A model generated the notes under the pieces. The model was not told the origin of the DNA and did no database searches. It saw nothing but the letters and a program-made list of their open reading frames with translations. Shown here piece after piece: positions 7,894 through 15,086 of a stretch of 22,129 bases of DNA. A program made the position numbers and the translations under genes. The stretch lies in the NCBI GenBank assembly GCA_018817035.1, contig JAHIUV010000005.1, positions 1-22,129 of the forward strand. Reading direction: 5' to 3'. Every line of letters starts with the position of its first letter. Position 1 is the first letter of the stretch. The DNA is from Candidatus Omnitrophota bacterium. GTDB taxonomy: Bacteria; Omnitrophota; Gorgyraeia; Gorgyraeales; Gorgyraeaceae.

Positions 7894-9966
7894 CTATATA
7901 GAAGAAGCCGCGGGATCCCCTGTGATGTTCAATTCGCTTTTTATACCTGTGCCCAGGACGCCGTTCTGCGCTAATTCCCGGTCATTCGGCAGAGATAAAT
8001 CTTTTGTTTCCTGTTCCAGGTTGTCAAATATATAATTAAAGTTCATGCGTCTGGTTTTTTTACCCAGATAATCAAATAATCCCCTTATAAATTTAGAGAC
8101 GTCGTAATTAAATATTACTTTATCATCACCTATATCGATTGCTTCTGTGTTAAATTTCGCGCGTAACGCGTCGTCTCTATCTAAAACCTCTTTTAATATA
8201 GGGTCAGTTTTATCCAGCATAAAATCGCTTGATACCGCTATATTCACATAGCCCAAATTATCTGATATATTCTCTATACTATTCGCCAGCTCTCCAAAAC
8301 TGACATATTTCTCCGGTATAAGTATCATCACTGACTCCCTGGTCGTCTCTATGATAGTCCTTAGTTCATCCGGATAATTCTCTATGCCGGGCTGTTTTCG
8401 TCCGCATGCTGAAACCATTATTTTTGACGGCAGGTCAAATTCCGCAGAGGATAATAAATGCTTGCTCGCACTAAGAAGGGAAGAATGTGTCCTGGTAGAG
8501 ATAGCCTGAGAATAAAAAAGTTCCCTCGCCGCGCCTTCTTTCGTATACTCCCCTGAATATGTTCTTATCGCGTCTTTCCCGGGTAAAAACTTTACACCTT
8601 CCATACCAAGCACGCCTAATTCGGCAAGCTCTTTGTCGATATAGATATCTTTCAGGTTTTTTTCCGCATAAACTTCCTTGCAAGGCTTTGCTTCTACTTT
8701 ATGTCCTCTCTTGTAATCCGGATAATAAAGAGCAAGGCCTGTTTTTCCTTCTTTTATAAGCTCCAGTGCTTTTTCGGAAAAAACATCGGCAAGGTAATCG
8801 TCAAAATAAAAATCTTCGACCCCATCAGTTTCCTTCTGCGGAGATGCCCCTCTTGCAGGATACGTAATAGCGCCTCTTTCAACTTTCAGGTCTTTGCAAA
8901 ACAGCTCTATGGCTCCGGCTGCATATAAAAAAACACCCCTCAATAAAACATTCCCATGAGCATCTCTTTGAGGGTTTTTTTGAAGTGTCGCGTATCTCTC
9001 AGCAAGATGAGGGTTCTTTTCCAATAATTCTCTGAACATTTCATCTTCTTCTGCGGAAAAACTGACACCTTCTGAAATATAGATATTCCTTGTACCACTT
9101 TCCTTTACTGCTTTTATAATATCTGACATTTTTACAGGTTGTTCAGGAGCTATTACCACTTTTGGATAAGGGCATCCTCTTGCGCAATCAAGAGCAAAAG
9201 AACCTGATTTTCTACCCATAACTTCTACTACAGACACAACATTCTTATGCGTTTCAGGATTCACAGAGAGCCACTTAGCTATTCTTTGCCCTAATATACA
9301 CGCATTCCTATAACCAAACATTGCTGTCCGGAAATCATTATCTATACTCTTGCCCACGCCTATAGCCCTTATGGTATTATTACTCACGTCGGATATCTGT
9401 TCTACGCCTTTTATATGATCATTCCCTCCTGTTATGACCATGCCCTTTACATTGCCAAACCTTTCTACCATAATCTTAAGGTCATCATCACTTAATTTCC
9501 TTCTGCATGAACCAAGAACAGTGCTTGGCATTCCTCTCATGGCCTTGGCAATCTCAGGCGTTATTTCAACAAGATTATCGCGCCAGTTATCGCTTACCAT
9601 GCCGTCATAACAATTCCTAACACCGACCACTCTCAGCCCTCTAGTATGAGCTCTTTCTGCCATATCAGCAAGAAAAGTATTAAGCGCTACGTCTCCGCCT
9701 CCGGTACCCAGCACTATGGTATTCTTATCTAATATTACGGGTTCTTTTTTATATTCAAACAATAAATACGGATTTATCTGCACTGAATCAGAAGCCTTCT
9801 TAACTTTAATATTTTTTTTCGATTGATTAAAAATAGACCGCGGTCTAAGACATGAGTATGAACGTGCATTAAACATGGCAGTATTAGAATTGAATGAATT
9901 GAAATACAAAAATCCAGCCAAAGCGAATAAAACACAAGTAAATTTTACAATAACTTTTTTTCTCAT
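7894..9966 (-). CDS. Phosphofructokinase-like protein with N-terminal export/anchor sequence
   Basis: A 690-residue protein with a PFK-family domain at about 82-415. Motifs by eye: GTGGGDVALN (87-96), LGSCRRKL (151-158), VITGGNDHIKG (177-187), VGKSIDNDF (204-212, matching the TIDND catalytic Asp loop), VVEVMGRKSG (246-255) and ARGASP (371-376, matching QRGGSP). The usual GGDG/GGDD reads GGND: Asn replaces the Mg-binding Asp, and Asp183 sits where PPi-using enzymes have Asp. The start MRKKVIVKF plus a hydrophobic run (about 8-22) looks like a signal peptide or membrane anchor, which is abnormal for a glycolytic enzyme. About 424-690 is unrecognised; it may be a degraded second PFK-type half. 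Two similar segments, ELAELGVLG (447-455) and ELAQNGVLG (664-672), frame it. Whether it phosphorylates fructose 6-phosphate is unknown. It has its own promoter. Confidence 0.75.
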   Translation of the reverse strand: MRKKVIVKFTCVLFALAGFLYFNSFNSNTAMFNARSYSCLRPRSIFNQSKKNIKVKKASDSVQINPYLLFEYKKEPVILDKNTIVLGTGGGDVALNTFLADMAERAHTRGLRVVGVRNCYDGMVSDNWRDNLVEITPEIAKAMRGMPSTVLGSCRRKLSDDDLKIMVERFGNVKGMVITGGNDHIKGVEQISDVSNNTIRAIGVGKSIDNDFRTAMFGYRNACILGQRIAKWLSVNPETHKNVVSVVEVMGRKSGSFALDCARGCPYPKVVIAPEQPVKMSDIIKAVKESGTRNIYISEGVSFSAEEDEMFRELLEKNPHLAERYATLQKNPQRDAHGNVLLRGVFLYAAGAIELFCKDLKVERGAITYPARGASPQKETDGVEDFYFDDYLADVFSEKALELIKEGKTGLALYYPDYKRGHKVEAKPCKEVYAEKNLKDIYIDKELAELGVLGMEGVKFLPGKDAIRTYSGEYTKEGAARELFYSQAISTRTHSSLLSASKHLLSSAEFDLPSKIMVSACGRKQPGIENYPDELRTIIETTRESVMILIPEKYVSFGELANSIENISDNLGYVNIAVSSDFMLDKTDPILKEVLDRDDALRAKFNTEAIDIGDDKVIFNYDVSKFIRGLFDYLGKKTRRMNFNYIFDNLEQETKDLSLPNDRELAQNGVLGTGIKSELNITGDPAASSI

Positions 9967-10025
9967 TTTTAAAACTCTTGTTTTTTACGTTACATAAAAA
10001 ATTGCCAAACTTAGTATCCTTAAAT

Positions 10026-10053
10026 ATTATATATAAATACCGGGTAGGGTCAA
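10026..10053 (-). promoter_or_regulatory. Sigma-70-type promoter for the PFK-like gene
   Basis: On the minus strand, TTGACC (10053-10048) and TATAAT (10031-10026) are separated by 16 bases. Transcription would start near 10019, giving a leader of about 50 bases before the ATG at 9966. The surrounding 151-base gap between pyrF and this gene has no clear hairpin terminator. Confidence 0.65.
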
Positions 10054-10117
10054 GAATTACTTTACGCTTTTAAATCGCCCCTTTAGAAAAAATATGACAG
10101 AATGGGTGAGACTGAAA

Positions 10118-10816
10118 CTATCCGAGAATAGATTTTATGGTTTTGACAGGATTTTCCGCTTTCGTGACAGGACGTCCTATTACTATATAATCAGCACCTA
10201 ATTCTAGGGCCTCTTTTGGGGTGGCTGTTCTCTTTTGATCGCCTTTTTCAGAATCTTCGGGCCTTACTCCAGGAGTTACTATTAAAAAATCCTTTCCTGT
10301 TTCTTTCCTGACAAGGCTTATTTCTTTAGGGGACGCTACTACTCCGTCAAGGCCTGATTCTTTTGTCAATCTCGCCAGGTTTAGAACCTGATTTTCAGGA
10401 GACGCATTTATTCCTGTCTGTTTTAACGCCGCGTTATCCATGCTGGTAAGCACGGTTACTCCTAAAATCCTTGGCCTATCCACGCCTAACTTCGCGCTCT
10501 CTTCTTCTGACCCTTCCACCGCTGCCTTCATCATTTCACTGCCTCCTGAGGCGTGAACATTGAACATAAATACTCCGAGGCGTGTAGCGACTTTCGCCGA
10601 ACTTCGCACAGTATTGGGTATATCATGGAATTTCAGGTCAAGGAATATCTCCCTGTCATATTTTTTAACGATATCCAGGGCCTTTGGGCCGCATGAATAA
10701 AAAAGCTCCATGCCTACTTTGAACACTTTTACATAAGGGCTCAATAGGTCCAGAAGCCTCTCCAGTTCCTTTATTTTATTCACATCCAGCGCTACTATGA
10801 TTTTTTCTTTGTCCAT
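10118..10816 (-). CDS. pyrF: Orotidine 5'-phosphate decarboxylase
   Basis: Decarboxylates OMP to UMP, the last step of the pathway. The start MDKEKIIVALDV, the catalytic DLKFHDIPNTV (Asp-x-Lys-x-x-Asp) and the phosphate-binding VTPGVRPE and IVIGRPVTKAENP are all present. I chose the ATG at 10816 (232 residues) because AAAGGGA precedes it by eight bases and the N-terminus then matches the family. An upstream in-frame ATG at 10846 has no good ribosome site. The gene overlaps the end of pyrD by 22 bases and is the last member of the PyrR-controlled operon. Confidence 0.95.
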   Translation of the reverse strand: MDKEKIIVALDVNKIKELERLLDLLSPYVKVFKVGMELFYSCGPKALDIVKKYDREIFLDLKFHDIPNTVRSSAKVATRLGVFMFNVHASGGSEMMKAAVEGSEEESAKLGVDRPRILGVTVLTSMDNAALKQTGINASPENQVLNLARLTKESGLDGVVASPKEISLVRKETGKDFLIVTPGVRPEDSEKGDQKRTATPKEALELGADYIVIGRPVTKAENPVKTIKSILG

Positions 10817-11652
10817 TTGTCTATCCCTTTTATTATTTTTTCGCATATGCCCGGCTCCACGAAATTGGCTGTTCCTACCTGCACTGCTTTTGCGCCCGCG
10901 AGCAAAAACTCTATCGCGTCTTCCGCGCTCATTATGCCGCCCATTCCTATGACAGGCTTATCAATGTTTTTGGCAACTTCCCAGACCATCCTCAACGCTA
11001 TAGGCTTTATGCATGGGCCGCTCAAGCCTCCCGTAACATTCGCGAGTTTTGGTTTTTCGGTATTAATGTCGATAACCATGCCTAAAAAGGTGTTGACCAA
11101 ACTCACGGCATCGCTTCCCGCATTGCACGCGCACTTTGCGATGCCCACGATATCGGTTACATTGGGCGATAATTTCGTGATTATTGTCTTATCCGTAGCT
11201 TTTCTTACTGCTTCCACAACCTCATAAGTGGCGTCAGGACATTGCGCGACTAATCCTTTTGCCTGAATATTAGGGCATGATATGTTTAGTTCAATACCGT
11301 CCACGGATTTTTCTTTGTCAAGCCTCTTTGCCAATCTTGAAAATTCTTCGGCATTATTGCCGGAGATACTTACGATGACAGATGTGCCTATTTTAGCGAG
11401 ATATGGTAATTTTTCATTTATAAAATTTTCGATTCCCTCATTCTGCAGGCCTATAGCATTTAGCATGCCTGAAGCGGTTTCGCAGATCCTGGGCATTGGA
11501 TTGCCTTGTCGCGGTTTTAAAGTAATAGTCTTTGTAACTATTGCTCCGAGTTTTTTAAGGTCCAGAAAATCTTCAAACTCCCTGGCATAGCCAAAAGTGC
11601 CTGAAGCAACCATAACCGGATTTTTTAATTTTAATTTACCTATTGTAATCAT
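10795..11652 (-). CDS. pyrD: Dihydroorotate dehydrogenase B, catalytic subunit
   Basis: Oxidises dihydroorotate to orotate with FMN. The class 1B type works with the PyrK electron-transfer subunit and NAD+. Class 1 features are VASGTFGYAREF near the N-terminus, the active-site NISCPNIQAKG whose Cys is the class 1 catalytic base, KLSPNVTDI, and the FMN phosphate site GMGGIMSAEDA and VQVGTANFVEPG. At 285 residues it is slightly short but complete. pyrK lies directly upstream, which supports the 1B assignment. GAGG lies about nine bases before the ATG, and a perfect 18-bp hairpin sits in the pyrK/pyrD junction. Confidence 0.95.
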   Translation of the reverse strand: MITIGKLKLKNPVMVASGTFGYAREFEDFLDLKKLGAIVTKTITLKPRQGNPMPRICETASGMLNAIGLQNEGIENFINEKLPYLAKIGTSVIVSISGNNAEEFSRLAKRLDKEKSVDGIELNISCPNIQAKGLVAQCPDATYEVVEAVRKATDKTIITKLSPNVTDIVGIAKCACNAGSDAVSLVNTFLGMVIDINTEKPKLANVTGGLSGPCIKPIALRMVWEVAKNIDKPVIGMGGIMSAEDAIEFLLAGAKAVQVGTANFVEPGICEKIIKGIDKWTKKKS

Positions 11653-11664
11653 TTTCTTATCCTC

Positions 11665-11705
11665 AAAGCTAAGCCTCGAACATTTACTGTTCGAGGCTTA
11701 GCTTT
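11665..11705. repeat. Perfect 18-bp hairpin at the pyrK/pyrD junction
   Basis: AAAGCTAAGCCTCGAACA (11665-11682) and TGTTCGAGGCTTAGCTTT (11688-11705) are exact reverse complements around TTTAC. The loop carries part of the pyrK stop codon, and one arm encodes the last pyrK residues (LSLEQ). The other arm ends 12 bases before the pyrD ATG. It is unrelated in sequence to the 41-bp palindrome. It could slow ribosomes or RNA decay between the two subunit genes. There is only a short T-run, so termination seems unlikely. Confidence 0.85.
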
Positions 11706-12475
11706 TCGGCGTCAAATACAGGGCCGTCTTTGCAGGCTAATTTCTGCTCTCCATTTTTGAGTTTCACGACACACCCCAGGCACGCGCCAATGCCACAGGC
11801 CATTGTTTCCTCAAGAGAAACTTCACATTTTAAACCATGCTTCAGGCATATAGAAGCGATTGATTTCATCATTGGGTCAGGCCCGCAACAATATACCTTC
11901 GCCCCCTGGCTGTACTTACCTTTTTTTATAACCTCTTCGAGAAGCCCTGAAACAAATCCTTTATAGCCGCGGCTAGCGTCATCAGTAGCTATTTTAACAT
12001 CAGCTCCTGCCTTTTTAAAATCTTTCTCACATAATATAAGACTTTTCGTTCTCGCGCCTATCAGTACAATAGGTTTTATCTTTCTTTTTGCCAATTCTTC
12101 CGCGAGAAAAACAAGAGGCGCTGTGCCTATGCCGCCGGCAATAAGAATAGGTGAGGGGTGGAGGGTGGAGGGTGGGAGTAAAGTAAAACCATTGCCTAAT
12201 GGCCCTAAAACGTCTACGCATTCTCCTGACCTCTTGCAAGACAAAACCTCTGTGCCTTTTCCTACCACTTCATATAACATCTCAATCTTGCCACTCCTGG
12301 CTCTATGTATACTGAACGGACGCCTGAAAAGAATTTCTGTTCCGCTGGCACACCTTACTTGAACGAACTGGCCAGGTTTCGCGTGTTTAGCTATGTAAAC
12401 AGCATCCAAGATTATTTTATAATAATCCCCTTTTACTTTTACATTCGATAAAATCGTCGCTTTTATATCCTTCAT
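11684..12475 (-). CDS. pyrK: Dihydroorotate dehydrogenase B, electron transfer subunit
   Basis: Carries electrons from PyrD FMN to NAD+ through FAD and a [2Fe-2S] cluster. The FAD-binding barrel has LFRRPFSIHR, the nucleotide domain has LIAGGIGTAPLVFLAEEL, and the C-terminal cluster ligands are in CGIGACLGCVVKL and LACKDG. I start at the ATG at 12475 (263 residues): AAGGAG lies four bases upstream. The open frame extends to a GTG at 12508, but those extra codons lie in palindrome copy B and resemble no family sequence. Between GPLGNGF and LIAGGIG there is LLPPSTLHPSPI, encoded by a G/C-rich minisatellite, which looks like an in-frame insertion in a surface loop. The AAG of the ribosome site belongs to an arm of the palindrome. 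Confidence 0.94.
   Translation of the reverse strand: MKDIKATILSNVKVKGDYYKIILDAVYIAKHAKPGQFVQVRCASGTEILFRRPFSIHRARSGKIEMLYEVVGKGTEVLSCKRSGECVDVLGPLGNGFTLLPPSTLHPSPILIAGGIGTAPLVFLAEELAKRKIKPIVLIGARTKSLILCEKDFKKAGADVKIATDDASRGYKGFVSGLLEEVIKKGKYSQGAKVYCCGPDPMMKSIASICLKHGLKCEVSLEETMACGIGACLGCVVKLKNGEQKLACKDGPVFDAEKLSLEQ
12150..12179. repeat. In-frame G-rich minisatellite in pyrK
   Basis: The plus strand has GGGG-TGGA-GGG-TGGA-GGG-T-GGG at 12155-12176, four G-runs with short loops and therefore a textbook G-quadruplex pattern. The repeated unit is about TGGAGGG. In the minus-strand reading frame it encodes LPPSTLHPSP. The G-rich strand is the template strand of pyrK. Nothing else in the window has this composition. 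Confidence 0.8.
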
Positions 12476-12482
12476 CTCGCTC

Positions 12483-12521
12483 CTTAACTTCACAAAACTG
12501 CAATGCACTGTTGTGAAGTTA
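12483..12521. repeat. 41-bp near-palindrome, copy B (endoQ/pyrK junction)
   Basis: Plus-strand arms are CTTAACTTCACAA (12483-12495) and TTGTGAAGTTA (12511-12521), with the centre AACTGCAATGCACTG. The centre is in the opposite orientation to copies A and C. The TTA at 12519-12521 supplies the TAA stop of the endoQ gene, and the other arm supplies part of the pyrK ribosome site. Confidence 0.9.
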
Positions 12522-13751
12522 GAACAGGCTCATTTGTTTTTCGCCTGAGGTGTCGCCTTGTTTTAATATTTCCACTTTTCCGTATTCACCGTCAAACCCG
12601 GGTAAGATATTTACATTGCCTTTTCTGACATTTATGATCGCTTTTGCTATTTTTAACGGGAGTTTTTTCAGGAGTTCGGCTTCTCGGATCTCGGTTAATA
12701 CTTCGAACTCAGTACCTAGCCTGGGAATAATGGCTTGATATTCAGCGCCTACCTTTTTTGAAGCGCTCGAAACCCCCACTGTATCGGCGATTATTTCCTC
12801 AAGAGGTATCATCCTTTTGTAAGGTATGGCGTTATCCGGCACAAAGCCTTCAGGCCTGTCCGCGAGAGCGTCAACCCTGCTCATGACGCCTATTGTCAGA
12901 AGTTTGCCACACACCGGGCAAATATTATTATTCTTTTTTGTTTCTGAGGGGCTGAACCGTATCTTGCAGTTCCTATGGCCGTCATAATGGTATTTTCCTT
13001 CTTCGGGAAAAAATTCTATAGTATAAAGAAACTTTTTATTATCTTTTACTTTTAAAGTGTCCGTTACGGCCTTATAGCTCATATCAATGTCAAAAACATT
13101 GGCCTCCCTGCCTATCTTCCGGGGACTGTGCGAATCAGAGTTTGATATCAGGTTAAACCTGTCGAGCATGCTGCATCTCCAGTTCATGCCAGGATCAGAA
13201 GAAAGCCCGGTTTCAAGAGCGTATATATCTTTGGCGTATTCTTCAAAACATTCCTCTATGGTATCAAAGCCCGACTTTGAACCGAATAAGGAAAACCAAG
13301 GCGTCCATATATGGCCCGGCACAAGAAATATATCTTTGCTTATGCCGAATAAAACCTCTGCCAGGTCTTTAGCGTCTATTCCTATGATAGGCCTTCCGTC
13401 GCTGGCGAGATTGCCGTATCCTGAAAGAGCGGTGTTGATCTTTTCGGCAATATCAAAACTTGGCGCGAAAATAACATTATGGATCTTCCTGACCTTGCCG
13501 CCTTTGGAATATATGCTCGATATCTCGCCTGTGAGCATAAAATTGACGCCATCATACTCAAACAAGCCATTGCCGGAGTCTTTTAAGGTATTCCTCAATT
13601 CCTCGAACCACAGATGGTGCGTAAAATCCCCTGTGCCCAATAGAGATATGCCTTTCTGCTTCGCGAACTCAGACAGCGTCTTTATCTCCATCTGAGGGCT
13701 GGTAGCCCGGCTGTATTTAGAATGTATATGCAAATCCGCCACAAATTTCAT
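12519..13751 (-). CDS. PHP-domain nuclease, endonuclease Q type
   Basis: A 410-residue member of the PHP family that closely follows endonuclease Q, a DNA repair enzyme that nicks 5' of deaminated bases such as uracil and hypoxanthine. Metal ligands of the PHP fold are visible: DLHIHSKYS (6-14), TGDFTHH (40-46), GEISSIY (75-81), H91, PGHIWTPWFSLFG (145-157) and NSDSHS (204-209). A zinc knuckle with Cys262, C278PVC281 and nearby His259 is followed by SRVDALADRP (291-300), which I associate with this family. The C-terminus is QMSLF (406-410), the form of a bacterial sliding-clamp-binding peptide. It sits in the pyr operon between pyrC and pyrK and is bounded by palindrome copies C and B. GGAGG lies 11 bases before the ATG. 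The family is fairly certain; the activity is inferred. Confidence 0.85.
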   Translation of the reverse strand: MKFVADLHIHSKYSRATSPQMEIKTLSEFAKQKGISLLGTGDFTHHLWFEELRNTLKDSGNGLFEYDGVNFMLTGEISSIYSKGGKVRKIHNVIFAPSFDIAEKINTALSGYGNLASDGRPIIGIDAKDLAEVLFGISKDIFLVPGHIWTPWFSLFGSKSGFDTIEECFEEYAKDIYALETGLSSDPGMNWRCSMLDRFNLISNSDSHSPRKIGREANVFDIDMSYKAVTDTLKVKDNKKFLYTIEFFPEEGKYHYDGHRNCKIRFSPSETKKNNNICPVCGKLLTIGVMSRVDALADRPEGFVPDNAIPYKRMIPLEEIIADTVGVSSASKKVGAEYQAIIPRLGTEFEVLTEIREAELLKKLPLKIAKAIINVRKGNVNILPGFDGEYGKVEILKQGDTSGEKQMSLF

Positions 13752-13772
13752 GTTTTATCAAGCCTCCAAAAC

Positions 13773-13810
13773 CTTAACTTCACAGTGCATTGCAGTTTTG
13801 TGAAGTTAAG
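13773..13810. repeat. 41-bp near-palindrome, copy C (pyrC/endoQ junction)
   Basis: Arms CTTAACTTCACA and TTGTGAAGTTAAG surround GTGCATTGCAGTT. It equals copy A with three bases deleted from the left inner arm. The TTA at 13806-13808 supplies the TAA stop of pyrC. The flanking base pair (13772, 13811) extends the palindrome by one. The endoQ ribosome site GGAGG lies just outside it. Confidence 0.9.
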
Positions 13811-15086
13811 GTTTCATGCTATAGATAATATTGCCTTTATAAATAGTATGTTCAACCGCGCCTTTTAATTTTTTGCCCAGGAACGCGGAATTATTCGATC
13901 TTGACACAAAGCATTCTTTAGTGACTTCCCATTCTTTTTCCGGAGCGACTATCGCTATATCAGCGTCACGGCCAATGCCAAGCGTGCCCTTGTCGATGCC
14001 CAGGACCTTTGCCGGGCCATAACACATTTTCTCAACAAGGCTTTCCCATGTCAAGAGTCCTGTATGGATAAGCTCTGTCACGCTTACCGCCAGTTCTGTT
14101 TCAAGCCCGATTGTCCCGTACTCCGCGTAATCAAATTCAATATCCTTTTCGTTTTCCGTGTGAGGAGCGTGATCAGAGGCAATAATGTCTATTATGCCCT
14201 GCCTCAGGGCCTGTTTTATCGCGGCAACGTCTTCTTTGCTTCTGAGAGGGGGATTAATTTTCATGTTAGTGTTATAATCCAAAAGGCCTTCCTCGCTCAA
14301 GCTAAAATAATGCGGGGCTGTTTCCGCCGTGACTTTTATGCCTTTCTTTTTCGCGTTCGCTATTATCTCCACCGACTCTTTACAGCTCACATGAGCGATA
14401 TGAATAGAGGCGCCTGCTTTCTCGGCTAACCCTATATCGCGCTCCACCCTTTTATATTCTGATTCGTTAGATATGCCTCTTAGTCCCAGCCTGGTAGAAA
14501 TAACTCCGAGATTTACCACGCCTTTCTCCGAGAGAGATTTGTCTTCACAATGACATATCAGGACGAGTTTGTCCTTTTTTGCCCTTGCCAGCGCCTTTAG
14601 CATTATATCTGCATCGTCAACAGAAGAACCATCGTCAGTCAAAGCAATGGCTCCGTGGTTTTTTAACGCGGCTATATCGCATAACTCGCTTCCAAGCCTG
14701 CCCATAGTTATTGCCCCTGCAATAAGCACGTTAACATTCGCTGTCTTGCCTATGATGTTCTTTAGCTCATCCACCATCTCAGCGCCATCTATAGCCGGCA
14801 AGGTATTGGGCATTGCCAAAATAGTCGTAACTCCGCCCTTTGCCGCTGCCTTTGTGCCGCTGGCAATAGTTTCCTTATCCTCTCTTCCGGGTTCCCTTAA
14901 ATGCACGTGCATATCCACTATACCGGGCATTACTATTTTATCTTTCGCGTCAATTACAGTATCCACGTCTATGTTTATGATTTTTTCTACCCCTGAGATC
15001 TTGCCCTGATCGATTAGGATATCCATCGCGCTGTTTATTTTGTTAGCCGGGTCGATCACTATGCCGTTCTTGATCAATATTTTCAC
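13806..15086 (-). CDS. pyrC: Dihydroorotase
   Basis: Closes carbamoyl aspartate to dihydroorotate, step three of UMP synthesis. It belongs to the long (type I) amidohydrolase class at 426 residues. Zinc ligands are in DMHVHLREPG, the motif ending the first strand. ALTDDGSSV carries the metal-bridging Asp, and later histidines are in CHCEDKS, HIAHVSC and ASDHAPHT. The C-terminal beta domain has LGIGRDADIAIVAPEKEW. The start is a GTG overlapping the pyrB stop as GTGA, with AGGGG nine bases upstream. All metal-binding positions look intact, so it should be the active form rather than a structural partner of PyrB. Confidence 0.96.
   Translation of the reverse strand: MKILIKNGIVIDPANKINSAMDILIDQGKISGVEKIINIDVDTVIDAKDKIVMPGIVDMHVHLREPGREDKETIASGTKAAAKGGVTTILAMPNTLPAIDGAEMVDELKNIIGKTANVNVLIAGAITMGRLGSELCDIAALKNHGAIALTDDGSSVDDADIMLKALARAKKDKLVLICHCEDKSLSEKGVVNLGVISTRLGLRGISNESEYKRVERDIGLAEKAGASIHIAHVSCKESVEIIANAKKKGIKVTAETAPHYFSLSEEGLLDYNTNMKINPPLRSKEDVAAIKQALRQGIIDIIASDHAPHTENEKDIEFDYAEYGTIGLETELAVSVTELIHTGLLTWESLVEKMCYGPAKVLGIDKGTLGIGRDADIAIVAPEKEWEVTKECFVSRSNNSAFLGKKLKGAVEHTIYKGNIIYSMKP

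Noticed and set aside
12476..12508. N-terminal extension of pyrK to the GTG at 12508
   Set aside because: The extra eleven codons are encoded by palindrome copy B, and a better ATG with AAGGAG lies at 12475.
7148..13810. The repeated palindromes as a CRISPR array
   Set aside because: The three copies are kilobases apart, have no regular spacers, and no cas gene is present.
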